Positions 41,061-55,596 of a stretch of DNA of 64,000 nt are shown here, piece by piece. The notes beneath the pieces were generated by a model. That model ran no database searches, was not told where the DNA came from, and worked only from the letters and a program-made list of their open reading frames with translations. The position numbers and the translations under genes were made by a program. How positions within the stretch are numbered: the stretch's first letter is position 1; each line of letters opens with the position of its first letter. The DNA is from Tilletiopsis washingtonensis (Eukaryota; Basidiomycota; Exobasidiomycetes; Entylomatales): the NCBI RefSeq assembly GCF_003144115.1, contig NW_020312007.1, forward strand, positions 401,898-465,897. Direction: 5' to 3'.

Positions 41061-42915
41061 ATGGACCACGCCGTCGTGCGCAAGTGGCTGCGCGACGTGC
41101 TCGCCGTCGTGCGTGTGCGCGCGCGCTCCGCCGCCGGCGCCCCGCTGACTCGCGCCGCCCGCAGTATCCCTCCGCCGAGCGCGTCTTCGTCGACGTCGAT
41201 GCCGTGCTGCTGCATCTCTCCTCGCTCGCGCCGCGCACCGACGTCTTCACCCACGACACGGGCCACTCGGCGCTGCTGCTGCAGCTGCGCGGCACGCTGC
41301 CCGTCGCCTTCCGCGGCGCCACCTACCACATTCCCGTCGCCGTGTGGCTGCCGCGCGCCTACCCGCGCGAGCCGCCCATGGTCTTCGTCGAGCCGACGAG
41401 CGCCATGCTCGTGCGCCCCGGACCCGACGTTGAGCTTAGCGGCCGTGTCAAGGGCGTGTATCTGAAGCAGTGGGAGCGCAAGTGGGAGGTGAGTGCGGCG
41501 CGTGCAAGCGGGCCCGCGCGGCGGCTGTTCTCCGAGGGGCCGGGCAGCAGAGGCGGATGCGGGGTAATCAGGTGGGCTAGCATGTCGCAATCGCGCTCTC
41601 TGCATTGCTCGGGCATTGGCTGCACAGCCGCCTGGCCGCCGAGGCCCGCTAGATCCGCCAAACGCGCACGCCAGTGCCCTCGCTGGCAAGCGTCAAGTAC
41701 AGCAGTGCTAATGCCCGTGCCTCAGTCATGCAACCTCGTTGCGCTCACCCAGTCGCTGCAAGAGCTCTTTTCGCAGATGCCGCCAGTGTATGCCAAGCCG
41801 GCACAGCCGGCCACGCCTTCGGGCTCTGCCTCGCCCGCGCGCGTCGCACCTGCCAGCCCTTCGGTGTCGCCCGCTCCGCGGTCTCCTCAGGCGCCGACAG
41901 ATCCTCGCCAGCGGCCACCGCCGCCACTGGGCGTATCAGGTGATCCTAGGCAGGCTGCAGGCCCACCTGTCCGGCCACCGAAGCCCGGCTCCAGCTTCGA
42001 CGGGCCGTCGCGCAGCAGCAGTATGGGCACGCCGAGCGCTGGCCCTCTCAGCCCGCTTTCGCAACAAGGGCACTGGGGCCCGCCGCAGCCGCACGAGACA
42101 CCGCAGCGACCCCTCTCCTACGACGCACGCACACAGTGGGCCGGCCAGTCAGGGCCTATGCCTGAGCACCGCGGCTCCTGGCACGCCGGCGTGAACGGCG
42201 CGCAGCATCCAGCGCAATCACCGCAGCACCCTCACGCGCATCAGCCGCCGTCACGGCCTCAGCCGCCGCCAGCATCGCAGTCTGCGCCGCCGCCTGCGCC
42301 TCCGCCATCCGGACCTGCGCCGCCGCGGCCGCCGAACCCCGAGCTGCTCTCGCTGCAGACGCAGCTGCAGGCCAAGCTCTCGGCATACCTGCACTCGACG
42401 CTCTCGGCGGGCCACGAGCGCAACGAGCAGATGCGGCGCGTCGTTGCAGATCTGGACCGTGGCGCGCCGGCAGTGCTGGATGAGATGGCACGCCTCGAGG
42501 CGGTGCGCGACGTCTGTCGCGCCACGGGCGATGGCTTGCAGCGCAGTGTCGACGAAGTGCAGGCGCGCATCCGCGAGCTCAACGAGCGGCCCTCGCCCAG
42601 CGCCGACGAGCTGATCTGCGCCACGTCGATCGTCGGCAACCAGTGAGTATTGGACCTTGACCTAGTAGCGGCGGCGCGTGACTGACATTGTCCGTGCCTC
42701 GCCGCAGGCTGCTGGACCTCGTGGCAGAAGACAACGCCATCGAGGACACGCTCTACCACCTCGGCCGCGCGCTCAACGCCGAACAGCTGAGCCTGGAGCG
42801 CTTCCTGAAGCTGACGCGCTTCCTGGCGCGCGAGCAGTTCATGAAGCGCGCCCTGGCACAGCGCATCTGCGAGGGCATGGGCTGGCCGGACGAAGGGGCG
42901 CAGAGCCAGCGGTGA
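41061..42915 (+). CDS. VPS23: ESCRT-I subunit Vps23 (TSG101)
   Basis: Endosomal sorting subunit that binds ubiquitinated cargo and PTAP-like motifs. Exons 41061-41108, 41165-41488, 41726-42642, 42708-42915; 498 residues. N-terminal UEV domain: YPSAERVFVDVDAVLLHLSSLAP, HDTGHSALLLQLRGTLPV, TYHIPVAVWLPRAYPREPPMVFV, VKGVYLKQW; it lacks the E2 catalytic Cys as expected. Then a Pro/Ser/Gln-rich linker of about 200 residues, a coiled-coil stalk (LQTQLQAKLSAYLHSTL to RIRELNERP), and the C-terminal steadiness box LVAEDNAIEDTLYHLGRALN, LERFLKLTRFLAREQFMKRAL. Intron 2 (237 nt) is the longest. Length and order match fungal Vps23. Confidence 0.94.
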
Positions 42916-44847
42916 ATACGACAGGCTTGGCTTTAGCTCTGCGACCGTCGGCGGATTGTGCGGCCCGATGAGGAGGAAGATGTGCAACGACGTGAAGGAA
43001 CCGCTGCTTCTGAGGTGCCTCTCTGCTGCTCGATGGATGCATCACAGCAAGCTGGGCGGCGCGTGGATGCTGCTCGCTTCTCTCCTTGGTCGGCGCGTGG
43101 CGCCGCGGCTCAGCCCGAGGAAGAGGATGGTGCGGAAGCGCGCGCAGTCACGCGAGTCTGAAGTGCACAGACTACGCCGCAGGCTGCGTCTGCCGACGTG
43201 CCGAGCACAGCATGCCGTCGGCATCGTCCATGACATATGCGCTCTCACCCGATGGCAGAGCGAGAAGAGCATGATGTGGAGAGCCTGCGCCGGCGCGCTT
43301 CGGGAATCTCTGATGCCCCACTTCTCCCCCCCTCGGCGGCCCTGGATCGCGCGCCGCGTGGCTATTTGCGGGCACGGATGACCCTGCCCCATCCCCGCAC
43401 TCGCCAGCGATCTCGCAGCGTCAGTCCGGCGCTGCAGCCGCTCAGGCCGAGCAACGCCGCAGCAAAACCCCCTCACGCCAGCTCGAGCTCGATCTGCGCA
43501 GCTTCAGCCAGCGTTGCACCTGGTGCAGGTGCGGACGGAAGAAGCAGCTGCGCAGAGGGAGCCTTGGCGCGCCCGCGGCGCGCTCCGGCAGACGGACCCG
43601 CGGGCTCGGCGCGCCGTCGGGCACCGCACCGAGCGCCGAGAGCGCACCGCGCGGCCGGAGCACGCCGGCAGCAGAGCATCAGCGCCGTTCCTGGCTCAGG
43701 CGCCATCGCTCGCTGCTGCGGACGATGCTCATCCTGCAGCGCATGACGAGACGCAGCAGCGCAGACTCGCAGCAGTGCGTGGGCTCAGCACACCCCACAG
43801 CTGAGCAGCAAGCCGATGCGCTGGCTGCTGCGGCCCTTTGAGTCGCCTGCGCCGCCGCGGCGGATGCGTTGGGGCGTCGAGGCTTGCTCCGCGCCTGCTG
43901 TGTGCTGCGGCTGATGCTGCGCCGCGCAGCCCCAGCCATCTGACGACATGCGAGACGCCGACGAGCTGCCTGCTCCGCCGCCGCGTTCAGGGGCAACATG
44001 AGGTGAGATGGCGACCGCCGGCCGCTGCGTGCGGGGTAGGGCCGGTGGACAGCATTGTCAGGGTCGACGACGGCACGCAGCGGAGCACCCAGAGCATCAG
44101 GCAGCGAGGGGCTCATCGTGCTGCCGGCGTGCGTCTGCTCTCGTACGGCGCCGGCAGCAGCGGCAGTGCGCGACAGCATGAGCGCAGCGGCATCAGGCAC
44201 AGAGAGAGGGCACGCTCGCATCGAGTGCGAGTGCTGTCTGCTGCGGCTGCTGTGCTGTGCTGTGAGCCGCCCGCGCTGCGCCGCGAAGACGAGTCGCTGC
44301 CATCATGCGCCTGCAGCTGCAGCTGCACCCGTGCGGCGCCGGGGCGGCGGTGCGCTGCCATCTGATGACGGTGCTGCTGGAGGTGCAGCGTGCAGGCAGA
44401 GCAGGGCCGCAGGCCGCCAGCGTCTCGCCTCTCGGCACTCTCGCCCCCCGCGCGCGCGCCGCCGCCGCGCCGCGCCCCGAAGGCCGCCGAGCTGCTGCCA
44501 CCTGCTGCCGCTGGTGCTGGGCACCTTCGCTCTTGCTTCCTGCCTTCGCGACCCCGTCCCTGTCCCTCTGCTCCGCCGTCGCTGCTGCTGCTCACTCTCG
44601 TCGCTGCCTGCACCTCCGTCGCCTGCCGTGCATCGTCTCGCAGCTGCTGCTCGCTGCACGCCCCTCGCAGCTCCTGCACGCAGCTCTCGCCCACGCGCCG
44701 GCTCTCGCTGTCGTGCGCCGCATCCGCCTCTCTGCTGCTCCACCTGCTGCCACCGCACTGCTGCCTCCTCGCTGCGCATCGCACGGCCTTCGCTCCGCAC
44801 GCACATCCTAGCCGCCGCGCCCTTCTGCGTGCTCGCGCCGCCGCAGC
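42916..44847. other. Long intergenic region, VPS23 3' end and deubiquitinase promoter
   Basis: 1.9 kb, same-direction genes on both sides. I find no convincing protein or RNA gene; open frames are GC-bias artefacts. The last 300 bp before the ATG are C/T-rich, so part may be a long 5' leader. Confidence 0.55.
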
Positions 44848-47800
44848 ATGTCCTTCTCGTGGAAGTCGCTGCTCGGCGCCTCGGGCAGCGGCGGCGCCGC
44901 GCCCGGCAGCAGCGGCGCCCTGGGGCCCGGCGGCATGCCCACCGGCGGCCTCGCCGGCAGCGCAGCCATGCTCGCCGCCGCACACGCGGGCGCCCTCGGC
45001 ACGCACGGCGCCGCCAGCATGGATGCGGCGCTGGCCAGCAGCTGGGAGGAGGCCAGCGAGGAGAGCCGCCTGCTCGGCATGGTCAACGTGAGTGGCTGTG
45101 GGATGCGTGCGCCGCAGGCGGAGCAAAGCTGACGAGCCCTGGTCCTGTAGTTCGGCAACACTTGGTGAGTGCTGCGACGTGCCAGCCTGCCGCGGACGCT
45201 CAATCGCTGATCCTCTGCTGCAGCTACGCCAACTCTGTCCTGCAGGCGCTCTACTTCTGCAAGCCCTTCCGAGACTCGATGCTGGCGTACGTGCCGCCAT
45301 CAGCTTCGGGCGAGAGCGCGGCCGAGTCCGGCCATCCGCGCCTCAGCTCCGACGCCGTCACCATCTCGCCGCCCTCGTCGCCGAGCGCAAAGATGGCGAC
45401 AGCAGGCCGCGCGGCGCCGGCGCTCAACGGCGTTGCTGCGCATCGGCCATCCACTGGACATGCCGCGCTGCAGCAACGGCCAGGCACGGCAGACACCGAG
45501 AAGGCCGATTCCGCCAGCCACAAGCGCAAGAGCAGCGCCACGTGGGGCTTCGGCAAGGGCAAGGCGCTGCCGTCTGCGCGCGCCCGGCCAGCGACGAGCC
45601 ACGAGGCAGAGGCGCTGGGCGCGGCTGCTTCGCGCGAGACATCCTCCTCGCGAGGCAGCGGCGAGGCGGAGCGCGCACATGCCAACGGCGCAGCCGCTGA
45701 TGACAGCCCGCTGGACGACACGGCGTCGCTCTTTGCGACGCTGCGTGATCTCTTCCACCTCATCGCAACGGAGCCGCCACAGCTGCCGCCCGCTGCCATC
45801 GCTCCGGCCGCTGGCTCTGCAGCGCCTGGCGCGTCGGCATCGTCCGGCTCAACGAGCCTGGGCCGCAAGGGCTCGTCGCGTCCGGCGCCGAGCGCTGGTC
45901 GCGGCGGTCTTGGCAACGCCGTGCTTGCCGCGGCAGCTGCAGCAGGAGGCGCCACGCCTGCCTCGCAAGCTGCGCCAGCCACGCCTGTGAACGGCCTGGC
46001 CATCGGCGGCGGCGAGGCGGCTGGCACGGTCAATACGCGCGCACTGCGCGGCTTTCTGAATGCTCTGAAGCGCGAGAACCTGCTGTTCGACAGCAACTTG
46101 CACCAGGATGCGCACGAGTTCCTCAACTTCATCCTCAACCGCGTCGGCGAGGACATTGTCGCCATGCCGCGGGAAGAGGACGACACGCGGCGCGGCAGCG
46201 CGGCCAGCGATCACGCGCCGACGGTGGAGGACGGCGACATGCCGCCGTTGCCGGTGCAGCCTGTGCACCGCCGCAGCGTCAAGGAGGTGGCTGGCGGCCA
46301 GACATGCGTGCATCGTCTGTTCGAGGGCATCCTGACGAACGAGACGCGGTGTCTGACATGCGAGACTGTGAGTGACTCTCACGAGCTAGGCCCGCTGCAC
46401 TGCGCTGACTGTCCCACGCTCAGATCACGTCGCGCGACGAGGCCTTTCTCGATCTCTCCATCGACATTGAGCGCAACTCGTCGGTGACATCGTGCCTGAA
46501 GCAGTTCAGCGCCAGCGAGATGCTCTGCTCGCGCAACAAGTTCTTCTGCGACACGTGCTCGGGCCTGCAAGAGGCAGAGAAGCGCATGAAGGTCAAGCAG
46601 CTGCCCAATGTGCTGGCGCTGCACCTCAAGCGCTTCAAGTATGAGGAGCAGCTGCAAAAGGTGCGTGCGCGTTTCGACACGTGGCTTGGGTCTCCGTGCT
46701 GACTATGACCCACCCGCAGTACGTGAAATTGACGTACCGCGTCGTCTTTCCGTTCTCGCTGCGGCTCTTCAACACGTCCGACGACGCGCCCGACCCGGAT
46801 CGACTGTACGACCTCTTTGCCATCGTGGTGCACGTCGGCACTGGCCCGCACCACGGCCATTACGTCGCCATCATCAAGGTCGGCCGGCGCTGGTGCGTCT
46901 TTGACGACGAGACCATCACCTTCATCGAGGAGGCCGACATTGTGCGCTACTACGGCGACACGCCCGGCACGGGCTCTGCGTACGTCCTGTTCTATCAGGC
47001 GCGTGATCTGGACTTCGAGGGCCTCGGCCTGCCCCCTCACGCGCCGCTGGCATGGGCACCGCCGCCGCCGCCGCGCGCCTTCATGGCGCAGGGCATGTCC
47101 GGCGCAGCAGCTGGCACGGCGTCGGCCGGCAGCTATGCCACGCCGCTGGCTGGCGGCTCCCACGCTGGATCGGGAGCCGCGACACCCGCGGGCAGCGCTG
47201 CCGCGACACCCGCTGGCTTCTTCGCGCGCAGACAGGCCAGCGGCGCCGAGACAGATCTGCCGTCGGGCGCGCAGACGCCCGCATCTCAGAGCGGCGCCGG
47301 CGGAGCCAACGGCGGCGGCTGGCTCAGCAGTCTGCGCAGCGGCGGGCGCGAGCGGCGCGCGACGAACAGCAGCATGGGCGCGAGCGCGCCGAACACGCCG
47401 GCGGACGCGCTCTCCAACTCGATGACGCTGCCGCCGCCGCCTAGCTCCTTCCGCCCGCCAGTCGTCTCCACGAACGCGGGCCTGGGCTTCGAGCAGCAAG
47501 ACGATGCCGCCTCGATGCGTACTTCGTCGACGGGCTCGGCAGCCGCCGCCCTGGTGGCGCGGGGCCGCTCAGACGGCACGGTGGGCCTTGGGCTGCCCAA
47601 TGCCGCCGGCATCTCGCGCACGAGCTCAGCGTCGCCCGGGCCGCGCAGCACGCAGCTGCCTGCCACGCTCGTCGAGGAGCCCGTCACGTTTGGCGACTAC
47701 ACGCCGGCCGTGCCCGCCGCCGCGTCACTGCAGGCGCCGTCAGCACCGGACCAGACGCTCGTCTCGCCGATGAGCGAGGTGCCCGGCGTCAGCCTTGACA

Positions 47801-48177
47801 GCGTGGCCCGCGGCGCTGCCCCGACAACGCCCTCGAAGCCGGCCGCTGCGCCAACAGCCAGCACGCCGTCGCCATCGCCAATGAAGGCGTCTGCCAGCGG
47901 TGGCGCCGTACCCGCATCGCCGTTGGTGTCGCAGGGTGCCGCCTTTGCGCCAGCCGACCGGCCGCTTTCCAAGAAGGAGCAGCAACGCATCGCCAAGGAG
48001 AGCCGGCGCTCCAGCGTGCACTCGACGCACGGCACGGCGCTGCCCATGGGCATGACTGCCGCGCCATCGGCACCTGCCCTGCCCTCGAGCTTCACGCCTG
48101 CCCAGACTGAGGGCCACGTGAAGCGCCGCAGCACGCTGGGCCGATTCGGCTTCGGCAAGAAGGACAAGGACAAGTAG
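44848..48177 (+). CDS. Ubiquitin-specific protease, USP12/46 - CreB - Ubp9/13 type
   Basis: Thiol deubiquitinase; Aspergillus CreB acts in carbon catabolite control and permease stability, together with a WD40 partner. Exons 44848-45087, 45151-45164, 45224-46367, 46424-46660, 46720-48177; 1,030 residues. Cys box [17 protein letters not shown] with catalytic C85; its codon is split between the 14-nt exon 2 and exon 3. A ~200-residue disordered insert follows MLAYVPP. Then [67 protein letters not shown] (zinc-binding Cys pairs), [14 protein letters not shown], and the His box [23 protein letters not shown]. The C-terminal ~390 residues are Ser/Ala/Pro-rich and disordered, ending with a basic [10 protein letters not shown]. 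The Cys-box insert and long tail are usual for CreB-like proteins of basidiomycetes. Confidence 0.92.
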
Positions 48178-48243
48178 CAATGCCAGAGCGCTTGACACCT
48201 TGACACAGACGCACACGAGTCCGGTGACAGCAGCGTTGCAGTA

Positions 48244-50533
<2,290 letters not shown>

Positions 50534-50605
50534 CATACAGCATCGACAGCCAAAGAGTCTAGCCTACATCGGCAGAGAGCGGCACAGCAGGTATGAGCAT
50601 TCCAG

Positions 50606-52741
50606 TCAAGCATACACGGCACGCAGCGCCACGACGGCGCGCCGCCACTTGGGCACCACTGCCCGGTCGCCACGCTCCCAGGCCTCGCGTGGCTGATGCC
50701 GGATGACCTGGGCAATGTCGAAGTACACGGCGCAGGCGGCACGCAGGCCGGCTCGCGCAGGCCGCGAGGGCACGTCGTCGAGCGCCGGTGCGGCACTGGC
50801 AAAGAGGCCCTCGGCACGCTGCAGGAGCGCTAGGACGTGTGGCCGCAGCTGCGCCGCAGTGGGGCCCTTGCTACTTGGCGTGCCGTCGCCGAGCTGCCCG
50901 GCGGCCAGCGCTGGCGCCATCCAGGCGTCCTCGGGCCGCTCGAAGACGAGGTAGCAGCGCCGCAAGGTGCGCGCGTCGCCCACGACGTCGCGCGCGACAT
51001 TGACGAGCTGCAGCGCGACACCCATGCGGCGCGCCTGCCACAGCAGCAGCGCCAGCGCTTCCCGTGGCGGCGCAGCGTCGACGTCGCGGCTCACCGCCAG
51101 CGAGCGCGGCACCGGCGCGCCAGAGCGGCCGAGCACGACGCGCACGCACATCTCGCCCACGACGCCAGCGACGCACTGGGCGTAGTCGAGCAGCTCTTGT
51201 GGCTGCGTGAACACGCGCCCGCCAGCGCCGCCGAGGGCCACGTCGATGGCGTAGCCGCGCAGCAGCTCTTGCCAGAGCGCCAGCGGCACGAGGCGGCGCA
51301 GCGGGATGCAGGCGCACGCGCACGCGCGCAGCTCCTCGAGGCCCTGCGCGCCGAGCGAGCCCTTGGCGGCGGCGTATGCCTGCGTGGCGGAGCGCACGGC
51401 AGCGCGTGCCGCCTCGTCGCTCTGCGCCTCGTCCTGGCAGAACGCAGCCGCGCCGACGGCGTGCAGGAGCTCGAGACGCGCGCGCTGCTCGGCTGCAGAG
51501 AGCGGTGCCTCGTCGATGGCGTCGTCGGCGGCACGGCAAAGCGCATACAGGCTCGCCAGGTCGCGCCGCAGATCCCACGGCAGCAGTCGCGCGGCCGCAG
51601 CAAAGCTGGCACTGGCGCGCGAGAGGACGCGCTCGGCCACCTCGGCATCGGCATCGGCAGCGGAGGGGCCGGTCGGGGCTGCAACGAAGGCGGTCCAGAG
51701 CGCGGCAAGCGACGAGGCGCGCAGTGGCATGTACGACGGCGAGAGCGGCGTCGTCTGCGAGGCGTGCGTGCGCCGCAGCTGCAGCGCGCATGTGTCGAAG
51801 GCCAGCGACGCGCTGATCAGGATAAGGTTCGTGACGAGGAAGAAGCACATCTCCTCAATCGGCAGATCTGGCAGCGGAAAGATGTTGAAAGACGTGGTCT
51901 CCTGCGAAAGACCCGCCGCCGGTCAGTCAGGCACAGTCAGAGCGTCTGTGCCGCCACTCACAGTGATGTGCCATGTGCCGCGGTGAATGGCAAAGCGGTC
52001 GAGCGCACAGAGCAGCGCCGAGGGCGCCAGCCACGCCGCTGCCCACATGGCCTTGTGCGTGCGCGGCATGGCCATCCAGGCGCCCTGCGTGCCCCACCAG
52101 AGCAGCGCGAGCGGCAGGGCCGCCCACCAGGCAATCATGCCGGCGTAGTAGCTGTGCTCGCCCGGCCGTGCGAAGCGCGCGCCGAGGAAGAAGACGCCGA
52201 GCGGCAGCAGAAAGAGCAGCGGCCGATGTGCGCGGGCCGGCGTCGGCGCCAGCCAGCGCAGCAGCAGCACGGCCTGCAGCGTCGTGAGGAGCGACTGGAT
52301 GATGAACTGCGGGAGGTGTGTGAGCGGCTAGGGCCCGGACGTGAGGCGTGTGCGACACTCGGCGCAGCGCACATCCGTCATGGCACTCACGAAGGCGTAT
52401 TCCTCGACGGGCACCCAGCCCACGCGCGCCATGACGCACGGCGGCGGATAGGACCAGGCGCCCTGGCGCACAATCTCGTTGTCCCACGGCGTCGTCCAGA
52501 CGAAGGCGATGGCGGGCAGCAGCACGAGGCGCGCCATGTCGAGCGGCGTCAGCAGCGGGCGAGCGGCCGCGGCGGCAAGCGCCAGGAGCGGCAGCGAGAA
52601 GCGCAGATGGAAGTCGCCGTAGCGCAGCACGCAGCCGGGCGCGGCGGGGCGCAGCCAGGAGAGGAGCGGCAGCAGCACGGCGCTCAGCAGCAGCAGCACG
52701 GCCGCCGATGGCCGGCGCGGCGGTGGTGCGGCCGAGGCCAT
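50606..52741 (-). CDS. crtYB: Bifunctional lycopene cyclase/phytoene synthase (CrtYB/AL-2 type)
   Basis: Makes phytoene from two GGPP and later cyclises lycopene to beta-carotene; the fusion is restricted to fungi (plus some lateral copies). Exons 52741-52391, 52306-51962, 51901-50606; 663 residues. N-terminal half: six to seven membrane helices with two heterodimeric-cyclase repeats, diagnosed by FVWTTPWDNEIVRQGAWSYPP and, in repeat two, LDRFAIHRGTWHIT and LPIEEMCFFLVTNLILI. C-terminal phytoene synthase: SLYALCRAADDAIDE (first Asp-rich motif), RGYAIDVALG, DYAQCVAGVVGEM and the second Asp motif LVNVARDVVGDA. Ends VPKWRRAVVALRAVYA. Product can feed retinal for the rhodopsin at 29 kb. No desaturase (carB/crtI) or cleavage oxygenase is in the window. 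The 5' region is shared with ferroportin. Confidence 0.95.
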
Positions 52742-53427
52742 GGCGGCGCCGCGGGCAGGAGCAAGCAGAGGTGTTGGTGTATTAGCACGGCATGTGGAGG
52801 GAGGGAGAGGCGGTCGGAGGTAGCACAGAGAGGGTGGATGAGGAGGTGAAGGAAGCGAGGCGCAGGCCGCCGCGGCGGGCGAGCTTCAGGGCGGGCCGCC
52901 GGCTTGGGCGGCTCGGTCGGCGGCACGGCACACTCAGCCGCCAAGGGGCGAGCGGACGTGTCCCGGCTCCCGGCGCGCGGCTCGCTTCGACTGACATCCT
53001 AGATCGCGCGTGCTCTCTTTCTGCGAGCCGGTCTGCGCTCTGCCGTCAGACTCGACTGAGAGGCAGCGCGCAGCTGCAGCATGCAGGGTTCAGGCGCGAT
53101 CTGCAGCGGCTGCAGCTGCATGCTGAGCGCTGGTGCCGCGGCACAGGTGTCGGCGGATGCGGCCGCGGCGCGAGCATGCGCGAGGTGGAGCGCAGGTGCA
53201 GGCGCGGAGCCACAGGCGTCAGCGAGGTGTCATCAGCGCGCGCGACGGTGGGGCGCGGCATCCCTCCTCCGCTCCACGCGCGCCGCCGTCACACATCCAA
53301 GCCACAGCAAGAGGAGCAGCGGCAAGCGCGCAGAGGACGCAGCAGCGGGATCGGCGACAGGCCTGCTCGCCGCAGCACCCTCAAGGGGCAGGAGGCAGCA
53401 GCGTGCACCGCGCACGCCGCAGCGGCC
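52742..53427. other. Divergent promoter, crtYB and ferroportin
   Basis: 686 bp, no gene seen. GC-rich with CTGCAG/GCAGCTGCA repeats near 53075-53125. No clear TATA. Confidence 0.6.
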
Positions 53428-55249
53428 ATGGCCGCCACGTCGCGCCCCCTGGCACGCGTGCCATCCGCGTCGGACAAGCCGCCGCTGCCGCCCGTCGACG
53501 TGCCGCAGGACGCTGCAACAACAGCGGCAGGTGACGAAGCGCAGACTCCCGCTCCATCTGCAGCGGTCGCCGATGATGCCGACGTTCGTCCAGCGGCGCC
53601 GCTGCCCCGCCGCTCGCTCTTCCAGCTGGCACTGCAGCATGCACTGAGCTCCTGGGGCACGCGCAGCTACGAGTTTGCGGCGCCGCTCTTCTTCATCCAC
53701 GCCTACAGCGCCTCGCTGCTCGCTGCCTCGCTGTATGGCTGTCTCACGACGCTCGCCGCCATCCTGCTCGCCGGCAGCGCCGGCCGGCTCGTCGATGTGT
53801 ACGCGGCGCGCAAGCGGGCCATGCTGCGTGGCGCCGTCGCGGTGCAGAGCGTGGCGCTGGCGGCGGCCTACGCTCTCTTTGCTACGCTGCTCAACGTCGA
53901 TCATCTCGGCCGGAACGCTGAGAACGCCGGAACGGGGCCAGAACGGGGCAGTCCGAACGCCGACGTCTGGACGCTCTTTGCCGCCATCACAGCCGTCGGC
54001 TGCGTGGTAACGTGAGCCGTGCGGCCGCAGGACACAGTCTGCCAGTGCTGACAACCACACAGGCTCGCCAACGTGAGCGTCAGTGTCTCGATTGAGCGCG
54101 ACTGGGTCACTTCCATCGCCGCACACGACTCGCGCACGCTGTCACGGCTGAACGCCATCATGTGTGTGCGACTTGCGAGGTGCTCTCGTCGTTAGCTGAT
54201 CCTCGTCCGCAGGCGCCGCATCGACCTGCTTACCAAGCTTCTGGCGCCACTCTTCGTCTCGCTGCTAACCAGCACGGCCGGCTATCCGCGCGCCTGCTTC
54301 ATTCTGCTAGGCTTTGCGCTCGGCGGCGGACTCTTGCAGCTGCTGCTCATCGGCCGCACCTATGCCTGCTTCCCGGCGCTCGCGGCGGACGAGGCGCGCG
54401 TGCGGGCACTCAAGCTCGAGCAGCAAGAGCCGAGTCCCTCGCCGGACGTCGCGATGGCGCAGAGCTATCCGCCTCGCCGCGTGGCACGGGCACAGGCAGG
54501 CGTGCGCAGCTGGCTGCAAGGCCAGGTCTCCGACTGGCGCGTCTTTGTGCGCATGCCCGTCTTTCCCAGCTCCGTCTCGCTGGCGCTGCTCTACATGAGC
54601 GCCCTCTCGTTTGACCCGGCCTTCATCGGCTACCTCAAGAGCGAGACGTACTACTCGGACGCCATGGTGGCGGGGATGCGCGGCCTGTGCGTCGTGACGG
54701 GGCTGGGAGGCACGTTCCTGGCGCCATATCTCATCTCGCGCATCGGTCTGACTAGGACTGGTAGGTGCAAGCCAGCACATTGCCGCCTCTTCGCCTCCAC
54801 TGACGGCAGGCCCAGGCACCTGGGCGCTGGCGATGCTGCTTCTTCCCCTGCTGCCCACGCTGCTGGCGCTCTTCCTCGGTGCCGGTCCCGGGCGCGAGCG
54901 GCCAGCATGGAACGGCGCCTTGCTCTTTGGCGGCATGGCTGCAAGCCGCGTAGGCCTCTGGAGCTTCGACCTGGCGCAGCTGCAGATGGTGCAAGAGGCC
55001 CTCTCGACGCATCCGCGCCGCAACAGCCTCATGGCGCTGCAGGTCTCGCTGCAGAATCTCTTCGACCTGGGACACTACGGCCTCACGATTGGCTGGTCGC
55101 TGCCGTCGCAGTTCAAATACGCGGCGCTCACGTCGTACTGCGCCCTGCTGGCGGCGGGCGTCATCTACGTGGGCGTGTACGCGCGGCGCGATCGCGGCCA
55201 TGTGCTGCATCTGGGCTGGCTGCGCCTGCACGACACCAAGAGCCGCTGA
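53428..55249 (+). CDS. Ferroportin-family iron exporter (SLC40A1-like)
   Basis: MFS-fold exporter of ferrous iron or other divalent metals. About four exons starting 53428-54011. Landmarks of the family: QLALQHALSSWGTRSYEFAAPLFF (helix 1; ferroportin LSTWGDRMWEFAV), AGSAGRLVDVYAARKRAM, then TLANVSVSVSIERDWVTSIAAHDS.TLSRLNAIM and RRIDLLTKLLAPLFVSLL (exons 2-3). These match the LANTATAITIQRDW and MNATIRRIDQLTNILAP region of animal ferroportins. The second half has SALSFDPAFIGYLKSETYYSDAMVAGMRGLCVVTGLGGT and GLWSFDLAQLQMVQEALS. About 540 residues in all. In basidiomycetes the role is unknown (vacuolar or plasma-membrane iron efflux are options). Start: first ATG after a stop-free leader, consistent with a disordered N terminus. 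Confidence 0.9.
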
Positions 55250-55596
55250 GAGGTGCGCTGCCTGTAACTGTATCGATGTGCTGCTCTGCTTGATGCTGCT
55301 CTGCATCGCAATGGCCGCACGAGCAGAGCCTGAGGCGAGCTCGAGTCGGTACCTCTTCTGAATGCGTATGCTGTCCGCACGGCACACAGCAGGCACCTCC
55401 CTTTCGCCGCTACCGCCCCTCTCCCCGCCTCTCATGGGAAGCACATCACGCGCACTCTAGAAGGACTGAGTCTCATCAAGGCCGCATCATGTTGTCATTG
55501 CATGAGCATCTCAGCGACGCGAAGCAGAGCAGTGAGCAAGCAGCAGCGCCCATTCGATGCGGCCAGGCGCACCCCAGGCCCATCCCCGCTGTGTGG
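55250..55596. other. Convergent 3' region, ferroportin and guanine deaminase
   Basis: 347 bp. TGTAACTGTATC right after the ferroportin stop may be a 3'-end signal. No gene seen. Confidence 0.5.
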
